From contig NZ_JOTN01000020.1 in NCBI RefSeq assembly GCF_000712595.1, positions 1 through 61,936 on the forward strand: 61,936 nt of DNA, written 5' to 3'. This DNA comes from Bacillus manliponensis (GTDB lineage: Bacteria; Bacillota; Bacilli; Bacillales; Bacillaceae_G). The position numbers were made by a program, and so were the translations under genes. Shown here piece by piece: positions 44,550-52,862 of the stretch (position 1 is its first letter; each line of letters starts with the position of its first letter). The notes under the pieces were generated by a model. The model saw nothing but the letters and a program-made list of their open reading frames with translations. It had not been told where the DNA came from and did no database searches.

Positions 44550-46177
44550 ACTTCCAATAAATATATTCATAAAAAGAAACACAATTTTTTTACTTCTATT
44601 GAAGATATAAAAAAACATGATGCCGCCCCATTTTTATTTCTAGGTTCTGGATTTTCAAGAAGATATATTGGTTCTCCCAAATGGGATGATTTATTAAAAG
44701 AATGTGCTTCCTGGACAAATAAAAATTATAAACAGTATGTATCAAAAGTTAAAGAGGTTCAATCAGATGATCCAATGTTTTTACCCCATATAGCAAAATT
44801 AATAGCTGAAGAGTTTGAAGATATATGGTGGAATGATGAATCTTACGATGATATAAGTAAAGAAAACGAAAATGATATCAAAGATTATGCATTACCCCTA
44901 AAAATTGCTACAGCTAAATACTTAGAAAAATTTAACCTCCTAAACTGTCAAAAAGATATGGAAAAAGAAATTAGTGCTTTAAAAAAGTTAGCAAAAAACA
45001 ATTCTATAGACGGTGTTATCACCACTAATTGGGATTGCTTAGCCGAGGAGATATTTGGATTTGAAAAATTTATTGGTCAAAAGGCATTATTATTTTCTAA
45101 TGTATTAAATGTAGGAGAAATTTTTAAAATACATGGTTGCATTACGGAACCAAATTCTATGATTTTTGATGCAAACGACTATGATTCGTTTAATAAAAGA
45201 AATCATTATTTAGCTTCCAAATTAACAACCATTTTTATTGAACACCCAATAGTTTTTATTGGATATTCTTTAAGAGATAGTAATATACGAGAAATTCTCA
45301 ATGCAATAATTTATGGTATAGGTGAAGAAAGACTTGAAAAATTTGGTAAAATAATTTTTTCCTTGAATATGATTTTGAAGATGGAGATTTTATTTATACA
45401 ACTATGCCAGTTGATTTACCAGATGGTACGCTCGAAATCACTTATATAAAAACACATGATTTTGCGGGTGTTCTTGAAGCACTAGGGGAGAATGAACGGA
45501 AATTTTCAGCCAAATTAGTACGCCAAATGAAATCTTATTTATATGAATTATTACTTACTGATGACCCCAAAGATCAAATATATGTAGCATCTGATGTAGA
45601 CAGTAAAATCGATTTTGATGAAATTCAGTTTGTATATGGAGCTGGAATTATAGAGAAACTTTCGAACACAGGATATAGTGTAATACCTAATGATGAATTA
45701 TTAAAAGATATAGTAGGTTTAAATGAGAAAAAATATGATTATAAAAAAATAGTTGAAGAAACTTTATTAACAGCAAATAAATATCATTTACCAGTGCATT
45801 ACTTTATACATAAGAGTGGTTTAGATATAAGTTCTATAGATAATAGAATTATAAAACGAAGTGTTAAATCACATAAATCCCTGTTAAACTCTAAAAGAGA
45901 TGTCGAAAACATTAATCAGTTGTATAAATCGCTAACAGATTTAACTAATAAAGAGGGTATTGATAAATCACTTGAATATGCACTTTACATCTACCCAGAG
46001 AAAATCGATAAAGATGAGTTAAAGGAACTCATCGTCTCTAATATTAATTTATTAGACCATGGGAAAACAACACAAAAAACTTCTATACGGAAGCTAATTA
46101 AATATTATGATTGGTTAAAATATAGAAAACCCAAAAAAGGGGAATTGATTTTAAAAGATCAGAAAACTGAAGTTTAG
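44550..46177 (+). pseudogene. SIR2-family (NAD-binding) defence-type protein, 5'-truncated and frameshifted
   Basis: From about 44592 the frame reads SIEDIKKHDAAPFLFLGSGF and SRRYIGSPKWDDLL, the N-terminal NAD-binding motif of bacterial SIR2 domains. GVITTNWDCLAEEIF, KIHGCITEP and VFIGYSLRDSNI follow in the usual order. No ATG with ribosome site precedes it; the frame begins at the S1 repeat. At the T-run 45355-45360 the frame shifts: ...KIIF in one frame, LEYDFEDGDFIYTTMPVDLP in the next, which continues to 46177. One added T restores the protein. Related SIR2 proteins deplete NAD+ on phage infection. In this copy the 5' end is lost, so it is probably dead. Confidence 0.75.
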
Positions 46178-46311
46178 TTATATTATTCACTTTACAGGCT
46201 GAGGAAACTTGCTTACCTCTGAAACGAATGGCCGGAATAGATGTCCAAAACTTTGAAAAATATTAAATGAATAAATAATAAGAAAAGAATCCATGTTGAT
46301 TCTTTTTTTAT

Positions 46312-46440
46312 TATGTTCCAAAAGGTACACCTTTTGACAACACTTGAAAACTACTAAAACACACACTTCAAAAGGTTAGAAAAACATTTTTGAAGCACTT
46401 CAAAAATCACATATACCTTTTGGTGTGTTTTTTGTTATAA
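46312..46440. promoter_or_regulatory. res-like region with two perfect dyads upstream of the resolvase
   Basis: CAAAAGGT-AC-ACCTTTTG (46319-46336) and ATTTTTGAAG-CA-CTTCAAAAAT (46386-46407) are perfect dyads; CTTCAAAAGGT near 46367 and ACCTTTTGG near 46416 add further half-sites. The layout upstream of a serine recombinase gene resembles a res site with two or three subsites overlapping its promoter. A terminator (46281-46310) lies just before. Confidence 0.55.
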
Positions 46441-46499
46441 TTCAATTAAACTAAATTAAATATTATCAAGATTCATACTTTGGAAGAGGTTGTTATTTT

Positions 46500-47114
46500 A
46501 TGAACACTAAGAAATTTGGATACGTTCGTGTTTCCAGTAAAGATCAGAATGAAGAACGACAAATTATAAATATGAAAAATGTTGGAATTGATGAAAGAGA
46601 TATTTTTATCGATAAAAAGACCGGAAGTAATATGGATAGAGAAAACTATCAAACAATGAAAAGAATTGTCCGTACAGGTGACACAATTGTTTTTGATTCT
46701 TTAACAAGACTTGGACGAACAATGAATGACATTTTAGAGGAGTTTAAGTATTACGAAGAACAAAAAATAAATTTAGAATTTTTAAAAGAACCATTTATAA
46801 ATATGACTTATAACGGCAACGTCACAAACGATGTCATTCAAAGTGCTATTCAAAAAGCAACTGCGACTATTCTATCAGCTTTTGCTGAAAAGGAACGCCA
46901 GGACATTAAACAACGACAGGCTGAAGGAATCGCTTTAGCTAAAGCACAAGGAAAGCACTTAGGAAGACCTCGAACTAAAGTTACTCAAGAATTCATTGAT
47001 GCATACAACGAATGGAAAGAAGGGAAAATCACTGCTACGGCTGCTATGATGAAATGCAATATAACTAGTAGTTCTACATTTTATAGAGTGGTCAAAAGGT
47101 ACGAGAGTAAATAA
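46500..47114 (+). CDS. serine recombinase (resolvase/invertase family)
   Basis: 204 residues. The N-terminal catalytic domain starts KFGYVRVSSKDQNEERQ with the nucleophile Ser in VSS; SLTRLGRTMNDI carries the conserved Arg motif and AFAEKERQDIKQRQAEGI the long E helix. The C-terminal about 45 residues are the DNA-binding HTH (ATAAMMKCNITSSSTFYRVV). Size and layout fit plasmid resolvases. ATG 46500 follows GAAGAGG. It should act on the dyads upstream to resolve plasmid dimers or a transposon cointegrate. Confidence 0.9.
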   Translation: MNTKKFGYVRVSSKDQNEERQIINMKNVGIDERDIFIDKKTGSNMDRENYQTMKRIVRTGDTIVFDSLTRLGRTMNDILEEFKYYEEQKINLEFLKEPFINMTYNGNVTNDVIQSAIQKATATILSAFAEKERQDIKQRQAEGIALAKAQGKHLGRPRTKVTQEFIDAYNEWKEGKITATAAMMKCNITSSSTFYRVVKRYESK

Positions 47115-47258
47115 TGCTCTTATCTCAATATAAAATTAGTTAGGGATGAATGATCTTGTTCATTTACAATTAATTCCTTTATCGGGAGTTTATGAGAATA
47201 ACGAAGGTTCCCATGTATCCTCAGAAACTAATTTTACGTTCCGGATCTATACTCAAAC

Positions 47259-47312
47259 AACGTAGTATAGCGCTATGCACCTCTATTGAAGAACATAACA
47301 ATATACTACGTT
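47259..47312. repeat. 11-bp inverted repeat
   Basis: AACGTAGTATA (47259-47269) and TATACTACGTT (47302-47312) are exact complements; the stretch between is rich in short palindromes. It may be a second recombination or protein-binding site of the resolvase. Confidence 0.35.
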
Positions 47313-47345
47313 ATTGTACAAAAATAACGATTTTATAGTGCTTTT

Positions 47346-47558
47346 TTAATACGATTCAATTCTTTTATGCACGAATTCATAAATAGCACATACATTAGAT
47401 TTATCTAACGTTTTTGCCTTAGAAATAGAATTCTCACATTCCTCAATACAACCGTCTATAAGCTCTATTGCTATATCTCTGTTATTTTTTAAGACTTTCA
47501 TACCTTCTTCTGTAATCCCCATAAGGATAGTTGCAATAACTTCCTTTATATTTACCAT
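47346..47558 (-). CDS. small hypothetical protein, 70 residues
   Basis: From ATG 47558 (GGAGTGG upstream): MVNIKEVIATILMGITEEGM, an amphipathic all-helical protein with two Cys (GCIEECENSI). The longer frame to 47621 has no ribosome site. No family recognised. It follows the two-gene cyclase-like operon on the same strand. Confidence 0.5.
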   Translation of the reverse strand: MVNIKEVIATILMGITEEGMKVLKNNRDIAIELIDGCIEECENSISKAKTLDKSNVCAIYEFVHKRIESY

Positions 47559-47642
47559 AAATACCACTCCGTTCCTATGTATTGCTACAATTATAATCCT
47601 GATATCTTTTTGGGAGTCCAATTCCTAATCCAAACCTATATA

Positions 47643-48290
47643 TTATCTATTATTTTTAGACTTCATAAATTCATATGTATTTAAATACTTCTCTGCTATA
47701 CCTGGTACAAATAGCCCCATGGATTTAAATTGTTTTACCGCTTCTTCTTCATCCATTTCCCAATCCACACAACGATTCAAACCAGGAACTCTGTTTTTAA
47801 ACGGTATTTTATCATATTCTATCCAATTATACATATCTTCATTTCTTAATTCGAATTGTCCCGAAGGAGCTAATATTACCCCAATCCAATTTGTAGCTTC
47901 ATGCCAACTTGCTGCTTCATCAATTGCTGGCCCAATCATTATATTCCCTTTTCTCGAATATTCCCCATAAGATGTCGCCCCTCTAACAGGAATATTATTT
48001 TTAATAGATTCGGGAATTATGTATTTACATATTTTCGCATGAATCGAGAGAGCTTTATCTGCATCTCCAGGTGTAAAAATAGCTATTGTATCAGATATAC
48101 TTAATACATCTGTATTAATCCCTCTTAATTCAGGAAATCCTTCAAATTCCAAACTGGTAATTTCCGCTGCTTCTTTTTTTACTCCATTAATCATTTTTTC
48201 TAACTTTCGAAGGGAATCCGGATTATCCTTCCAAATCCCCTTCCATCCTAGAACATCTAAAAAAGAAACTGCTCCTGTCTGCATTATCAT
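47643..48290 (-). CDS. class III nucleotidyl-cyclase-like protein
   Basis: 215 residues. GAVSFLDVLGWKGIW carries the first metal-binding Asp motif of adenylate/guanylate cyclase folds (FxDxxG). LSISDTIAIFTPGD matches the second Asp strand (SD-T-I-hydrophobic), and IPVRGATSYGEYS with MIGPAIDEAASWHEAT the later strands. This family of stand-alone cyclase-like proteins includes pyrimidine cyclases of Pycsar defence systems, but here the partner is not a TIR or membrane effector, so cNMP synthesis is only inferred. It follows the upstream gene by two bases. Confidence 0.65.
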   Translation of the reverse strand: MIMQTGAVSFLDVLGWKGIWKDNPDSLRKLEKMINGVKKEAAEITSLEFEGFPELRGINTDVLSISDTIAIFTPGDADKALSIHAKICKYIIPESIKNNIPVRGATSYGEYSRKGNIMIGPAIDEAASWHEATNWIGVILAPSGQFELRNEDMYNWIEYDKIPFKNRVPGLNRCVDWEMDEEEAVKQFKSMGLFVPGIAEKYLNTYEFMKSKNNR

Positions 48291-48292
48291 AT

Positions 48293-48955
48293 TTACTTGT
48301 ACCCCCTAAAAACACCACTCGGTGAGCCTTTCTCACATAAATTTACCCATTCTGCTAATTGGTTTAAGGAGCTTTGCACATCATCATAGCTCAATCCTTC
48401 TTCTTGAGCCTGCTCCCATAGCCATTCAAAATATCCTGGTAATGACTCTGGGTAATTAATTGAATCATGAGTGAAAGAAGCATATAAAAATGGACTTCCA
48501 TCTTTCTTACAATCTCCTGTGTAGCTTAAATGACTAAGATGCCATCCTGATTCAATTCTCTTAATTTTATAAACGTCTTCATTTCCCCATCTTCTTGAGA
48601 AAACTTTGAAATCAAACTCATGCCCTATAGTTTGATCCACAGGATCGTCGTTTGCATGCACATCTTGTATGAAGTCTAATAAATCCTCAGAAGGATGTAT
48701 ATGTTTATAAAAATTAATATCATCTGATGACATCCCTCTATTTTGTATCATATATCTATGATGAACAGGTTCTTTTCCGTCTTCTTTCAATGACATATGA
48801 AGTTTATGTGCAGCATCTGCCATACGATCGAAAATTTTCGTTGTCTCTTCATAAGGAATTTTCCGTGAATGTATATCTGCTTTTAATGTTTCTAAACATT
48901 TTTCTACAATCCCTTTCAACTTTAATTGTTCGGGTTTCAAGTCAATACCTGCCAT
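48293..48955 (-). CDS. cyclase partner, integron-cassette-protein-like
   Basis: About 220 residues from ATG 48955 (GGGGGATTG upstream). The C-terminal half (WHLSHLSYTGDCKKDGSPFL, then DSINYPESLPGYFEWLWEQA and LNQLAEWVNLCEKG) resembles the fold of integron cassette proteins. The N-terminal half is helical and charged (IVEKCLETLKADIHSRKI). Its stop is two bases from the cyclase-like start, so both are co-translated. In Pycsar-type systems the effector is the partner of the cyclase; whether this protein binds a cyclic nucleotide cannot be told. Confidence 0.5.
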   Translation of the reverse strand: MAGIDLKPEQLKLKGIVEKCLETLKADIHSRKIPYEETTKIFDRMADAAHKLHMSLKEDGKEPVHHRYMIQNRGMSSDDINFYKHIHPSEDLLDFIQDVHANDDPVDQTIGHEFDFKVFSRRWGNEDVYKIKRIESGWHLSHLSYTGDCKKDGSPFLYASFTHDSINYPESLPGYFEWLWEQAQEEGLSYDDVQSSLNQLAEWVNLCEKGSPSGVFRGYK

Positions 48956-49607
48956 AAGTAACAATCCCCCTATAATATTAAAAATGTATACTTATATTAT
49001 TACATATTCCCTTCATTTTCCGAAGAAATACAATATAAAACTATTTAAAAAATTACTTTTAGTATTATATAAAAATTACATAATAAAACAAATCATAACA
49101 GATTATTTATTATTGTTTTATATACTTCTTTATTTAGATATATTTATTACTGATTCAATATTTATAAAAGATAATTCGTCATGTAAGTTTATAATCCTGA
49201 GGTGATTTTTTAGCGTATCAAAATAATGGATATACCCAACTTCTGAATGAATTTTGTACTGCTTATAATATAAAAATGAAAAGAAACTTCCTACTATTTA
49301 TAAGGAAGTTTCTTTTCATCTGAAAAACTTGGGGTTTGTGTCACTTGGTTAGCGGCCCCCCCTTATAAGCATACAGCACAACCTCCTAATATTGTTTTTA
49401 CATTAATATCCATCTATCTGGCCGTTTTTGGACTTATCTCTGACATACCCCAATTTCTCTCGAGGACGAATAATTAAAATTGGAATTTATTTGCATATAG
49501 CCCCATATTTTGCTTTTGGTTGCCATACCCCTCTTTCAAATAAATGTAATCTTTGCAACAAAGCCACTTTTTATATTGTAGCAATAGACATTGTAATCAA
49601 TCCCTAC
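48956..49607. other. gene-poor stretch
   Basis: No ribosome-site-supported gene; AT-rich open frames on both strands look spurious. It holds a perfect 16-bp hairpin (ATGAAAAGAAACTTCC at 49276-49291 with its complement at 49304-49319), a good bidirectional terminator. Confidence 0.5.
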
Positions 49608-50318
49608 TTAATAAATTTCATATTCATCTAATATATCTTTCATTTCAAACCAATCATCATCTTCAAAAACATTGTCGAGTTTCGATAACTTAAATTTCAA
49701 TTTCTGTGCAAAAATAAAAATGCTATCAGCCAGTTCAATTAATTGGTTATTATCTAGCTTATAAAGCGTATCTCCATATAAATATTGCCAAACATATTCT
49801 GTTACTTCTTCATCTTGTTCAGGCGAGTTTTCTATACATTCTATGATATAAATAAAATCTTCTTTAATCTTTTCGTATACTTCTTCTAATACTAATTTTT
49901 TTGGTATCTGTATTTGATTTTCAGTTAGCGATTGTATTAATTTTTCTTTTTGTTTTTTACTCAAACTATCGCTATTAAACTTGGTTTTTAAATCAATTAA
50001 TCGGTCATATTCGGTATTGATTAAATTTATAATTTTTTTCTGATTAACTTTAAGAAAATCAATATCGCTATCAGTATAAATCCCGTCTGTATTAATCCTT
50101 CTAATTAAACTGTTTATATTCTTACCAATATAGTTTATTTCTTTAGTTAAATCTCTATAAACTTTCATATCAACATTAAGTTTAAAATGTATTTTTGCTG
50201 AATCAATAACAAAAGCTGAAGTTGATTTATATCCCAATTCTACAGCTTTATTTTTTATCATTTCTTTATCTTTTTCATCTAAAGTTATTTGCAAATATGT
50301 TTTATGAATAAACCCCAT
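49608..50318 (-). CDS. MobC-like relaxosome accessory protein
   Basis: About 236 residues from ATG 50318 behind GTGGTG. The N-terminal part (KTYLQITLDEKDKEMIKNKA, YKSTSAFVIDSA) is ribbon-helix-helix-like. KEINYIGKNINSLIRRIN matches the LNQIGxNLNQIARRxN helix of MobC/relaxosome accessory proteins. The C-terminus is charged and helical, longer than in small MobC. It lies next to an oriT-like region. No intact relaxase gene is in the window, though a remnant follows on the other side. Confidence 0.65.
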   Translation of the reverse strand: MGFIHKTYLQITLDEKDKEMIKNKAVELGYKSTSAFVIDSAKIHFKLNVDMKVYRDLTKEINYIGKNINSLIRRINTDGIYTDSDIDFLKVNQKKIINLINTEYDRLIDLKTKFNSDSLSKKQKEKLIQSLTENQIQIPKKLVLEEVYEKIKEDFIYIIECIENSPEQDEEVTEYVWQYLYGDTLYKLDNNQLIELADSIFIFAQKLKFKLSKLDNVFEDDDWFEMKDILDEYEIY

Positions 50319-50344
50319 AATTTCACCACCAATTTTATAAATTA

Positions 50345-50475
50345 ATCGAGCAAAGCGACAACAAATATATAAGTGATTTTGCAAAAAATCGCTTATTTAT
50401 ATTTGTAAAGGTCGTAGGAATCTCCTATCAAGTCAAAAACAACGTTTTTGGGGATTACCATGGTAATCCCGTAGC
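50345..50475. other. oriT-like region
   Basis: Between the mobC-like gene and a mobilization-gene remnant lie several dyads: AAATATATAAGTGATTTT against AAAATCGCTTATTTATATTT, CAAAAAC-AAC-GTTTTTG (50434-50450), TAGGAATCTCCTA, and the perfect 20-base palindrome GGGATTACCATGGTAATCCC (50451-50470). Clustered dyads beside mob genes are the usual layout of an origin of transfer. The nick site cannot be fixed from sequence. Confidence 0.5.
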
Positions 50476-50655
50476 TTGCCTATTTACTAATACCCCAAAA
50501 TCGTACCACCTTTTCCAGTTATGTGTAATAAAATGTTAAATACTTCATAAGGAAATTGGTATGGAAATGGTGAATATAGATGATACACAAAGATTGCAAT
50601 GGAAGTTGTAGCACGAATCTTTAAATTATCGGCACAAGCCTTATTACATGTTTGA

Positions 50656-50793
50656 AAATCATTAACAAATTTACAAGAAAATAAAGAACAACCTACAGAA
50701 GATAATATTCTAGATGAAAACCCAAAAATTAGTAAACAAAAAATCAACGAACTTATTAAAAAGAAGAATAAAAATGATGGTGTAATTGCTTAA
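50656..50793 (+). pseudogene. 3' remnant of a mobilization-type protein gene
   Basis: An open frame without start, LTNLQENKEQPTED followed by DENPKISKQKINELIKKKNK, ends with a stop at 50793. Charged, Lys/Asn-rich C-termini of this kind occur in relaxases, and it sits immediately beyond the oriT-like dyads, facing away from mobC. It looks like what is left of a relaxase gene. Confidence 0.35.
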
Positions 50794-51224
50794 ACATAAT
50801 GTCACAAATTATGTTTAAAGCAGCACTGGAACCAATACGAAATATCCTAGAAGATATGACAGTTAGTTTAATAGCCACTGACATTTTCAGCAGGCAACGA
50901 TTATTTTATCTACTTTGAGTAGTTAATTTATTCTAAACAAGAAGGGACTTCCTTCTCTTTATGCATTATGCTGGTCAAACTTATTAAGAAAGGAGAAAAA
51001 CGAATCTATTTTCAGTTATAAATTTGTAAACTAAATAAAAATAGTGACATAGTGCTATGTTGCCGTTTTTATTTAGACACCTACCAGGAAGCAACTCTCC
51101 TAAGTATGAAAGCTTATTAATTAGTAGAATACTACTTATTACAAACCACCCAATTTTCATAAAGCTTCCCTTTTACGAAAGCATTGAATTTCTTTACTTG
51201 TTCAGCCATTAAAATCCTTTTATT
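50794..51224. other. gap
   Basis: No gene identified. A short stretch around 50930-50960 forms a small GAAGGGACTTCCTTC hairpin. Confidence 0.4.
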
Positions 51225-51548
51225 TTAATGTTGGTCTAGCCAATAAGCAAATAATTCGCTAACACTTATGTTATGGCTTTTTGCAATTCTACGAGCTTTT
51301 TCCTTATGAGATGGTGTGAACATAAGTGACATTTGTTCCTTTTTTTCTTTTCCTTGTGGAATATTAATTTCAGGATTTTTAGGAAGCTTTAACCATCTCA
51401 TATTCCACACCTCGACTCCAATTTCTACAAAGGAATCTGTTAGCTCCCACTTAATACCTTCACTTTTATGCTCTACAATCACTCCTTTTTCATTAATCCA
51501 CTTCTCTCCAACCTCAGTAATTGCTAACATTTGTTGAGTATTTCTCAT
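51225..51548 (-). CDS. hypothetical protein with C-terminal RHH/HTH-like segment
   Basis: About 107 residues from ATG 51548, behind AAGGAGAG; the GTG two codons before it is also possible. The N-terminal half is a small beta-rich region (EKGVIVEHKSEGIKWELTDS). The C-terminus (MFTPSHKEKARRIAKSHNIS and VSELFAYWLDQH) reads like a ribbon-helix-helix or HTH. Possibly a plasmid regulator or mobilization accessory; no family assignment is firm. Confidence 0.5.
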   Translation of the reverse strand: MRNTQQMLAITEVGEKWINEKGVIVEHKSEGIKWELTDSFVEIGVEVWNMRWLKLPKNPEINIPQGKEKKEQMSLMFTPSHKEKARRIAKSHNISVSELFAYWLDQH

Positions 51549-51812
51549 TTCCACTCTCTCCTTCTCTAATCAGATAACTATTTTTCATCTACAATATTAT
51601 TGACTTACAAATCCTTTAAACTTAATCTCCTTCGAGATAAAGAAAATAGTCAAATGTTTGAAAAAGAAATAATCCATATGCATATATTATCACCAAACGA
51701 ACACTAGCTCTACAAGAACTTAAAATATATTAAATATCTAACTTTTACACTTATTTAGTTAGTATATCTAACTTTTATGGTATGTAGATGACTGAATAAC
51801 TATACTCGCACT

Positions 51813-52157
51813 ATGAGAACATTAGGACAAACTATTAAATATTTTAGAAAAAAGACAGGGTTAATCCAAGAAGATTTTGCTGAAAAATATGGATTTAGTC
51901 ATGGACAAATGAAGCATTGGGAAACAGATCGACACCAGCCGGATGTTGAGAGCATCAAAACTTTAGCATCGATTTTCCGCATTTCTACAGACACACTTCT
52001 CAACTTCGAGAACGAGCAAGATGATGCATTATTATCATTGCTACAAAAAGACGTCAAAAGAGCTTATGAGGAGCTTGACGGTCGTCAGAAAGGACGTTTC
52101 GCAAAACAAGTTTCGTTGTATGTAAAAATGTTGCAAGAAAACAAAGATGTACTATAA
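51813..52157 (+). CDS. XRE-family transcriptional regulator
   Basis: 114 residues. The N-terminal HTH_3 (about 4-62): LGQTIKYFRKKTGLIQEDFA, EKYGFSHGQMKHWETDRHQP and VESIKTLASIFRISTDTLLN. The C-terminus is a charged helix (KDVKRAYEELDGRQKGRFAK) for dimerisation. No obvious partner gene; it is followed by a terminator at 52233. It probably represses its own promoter or a neighbouring mobile element. Confidence 0.8.
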   Translation: MRTLGQTIKYFRKKTGLIQEDFAEKYGFSHGQMKHWETDRHQPDVESIKTLASIFRISTDTLLNFENEQDDALLSLLQKDVKRAYEELDGRQKGRFAKQVSLYVKMLQENKDVL

Positions 52158-52232
52158 TTTGATTTCATCATAAAAGAAATCATTTCCAAAATAAAGAGGT
52201 GAAATTTTACATAATTTTACCATTCTTACCAT

Positions 52233-52257
52233 CGAGAGCGAACGCTCTCTTTTTTTA
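52233..52257 (+). terminator. terminator of the XRE gene
   Basis: GAGAGCGAACGCTCTC is an almost perfect palindrome followed by seven T, 75 bases after the stop codon. Confidence 0.8.
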
Positions 52258-52290
52258 TTTGTTTTAAATTACAATACATATTTTAGCCAT

Positions 52291-52572
52291 TTAACTCTCA
52301 CGCTTTAATACTTTACCCATCCCATCCTTAAAGCCCTTATAATAACCTTGATCATACGATAAATTTATAATTTCAACCTCTTGCTCATTTAAGTCTTGTT
52401 CGATACAATCCTCAATGTAATTTCATATTACTAATCTAGTATCCAAATCATTATATTTAATCGGTCGTGAATCAAAATGATTATCGAATAGATAATGTAA
52501 AAAACTAATTCTTTCATCATTTTTCATATTTTTTATATGCGAAATCATCTCATTACATGTTTTTTGTGTCAT
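52291..52572 (-). pseudogene. hypothetical protein, interrupted by an in-frame TGA
   Basis: ATG 52572 follows AGGAGGG nine bases upstream. 93 sense codons: MTQKTCNEMISHIKNMKNDE, through SFLHYLFDNHFDSRPIKYND and DTRLVI, then TGA (52423-52425), then NYIEDCIEQDLNEQEVEI and YDQGYYKGFKDGMGKVLKRE to a normal stop. The ribosome site and the coding quality on both sides of TGA show one gene. TGA here sits where Trp is possible (VI-W-NYIED). Family unknown. Confidence 0.5.
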
Positions 52573-52596
52573 TTTTAATCACCCTCCTACAAGGCC

Positions 52597-52637
52597 CAGT
52601 ACCAGCGTTGCTGTAACCAGGGGCAAACTAAGATGGT
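52597..52637 (+). repeat. dispersed about 41-bp repeat, copy 2
   Basis: GGCCCAGTACCAGCGTTGCT followed by GTAACCAGGGGCAAACTAAG; homologous to 13777-13818 in the opposite orientation. The gap 52573-52862 otherwise holds no gene. Confidence 0.4.
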
Positions 52638-52862
52638 GGCCACATTGCCATCAACGTAAAGAATCAAAACAAAAGCCTATTTAAAGAAACAGACTTAAGG
52701 ATAGAGTTTATGAATCTTTTTCAAACATTGGGGCTACTCATGAGCGATTAAACCGGAAAACTATTCGAAATATTATGTTGATTATGTTTCCATTTAAATA
52801 GATTTTGTTTTTTCATACTGATTACGTCCTTTTTAGAGTACTAGTATCAGTATATCCAAGAT

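Noticed and set aside
48984-49205. 73-codon plus-strand open frame of hydrophobic residues
   Set aside because: Composition is that of random AT-rich DNA (Ile, Leu, Tyr, Phe, Lys), without a ribosome site.
49428-49631. 67-codon plus-strand open frame
   Set aside because: Overlaps the 3' end of the MobC-like gene, has no ribosome site, and its Cys-rich look is accidental.
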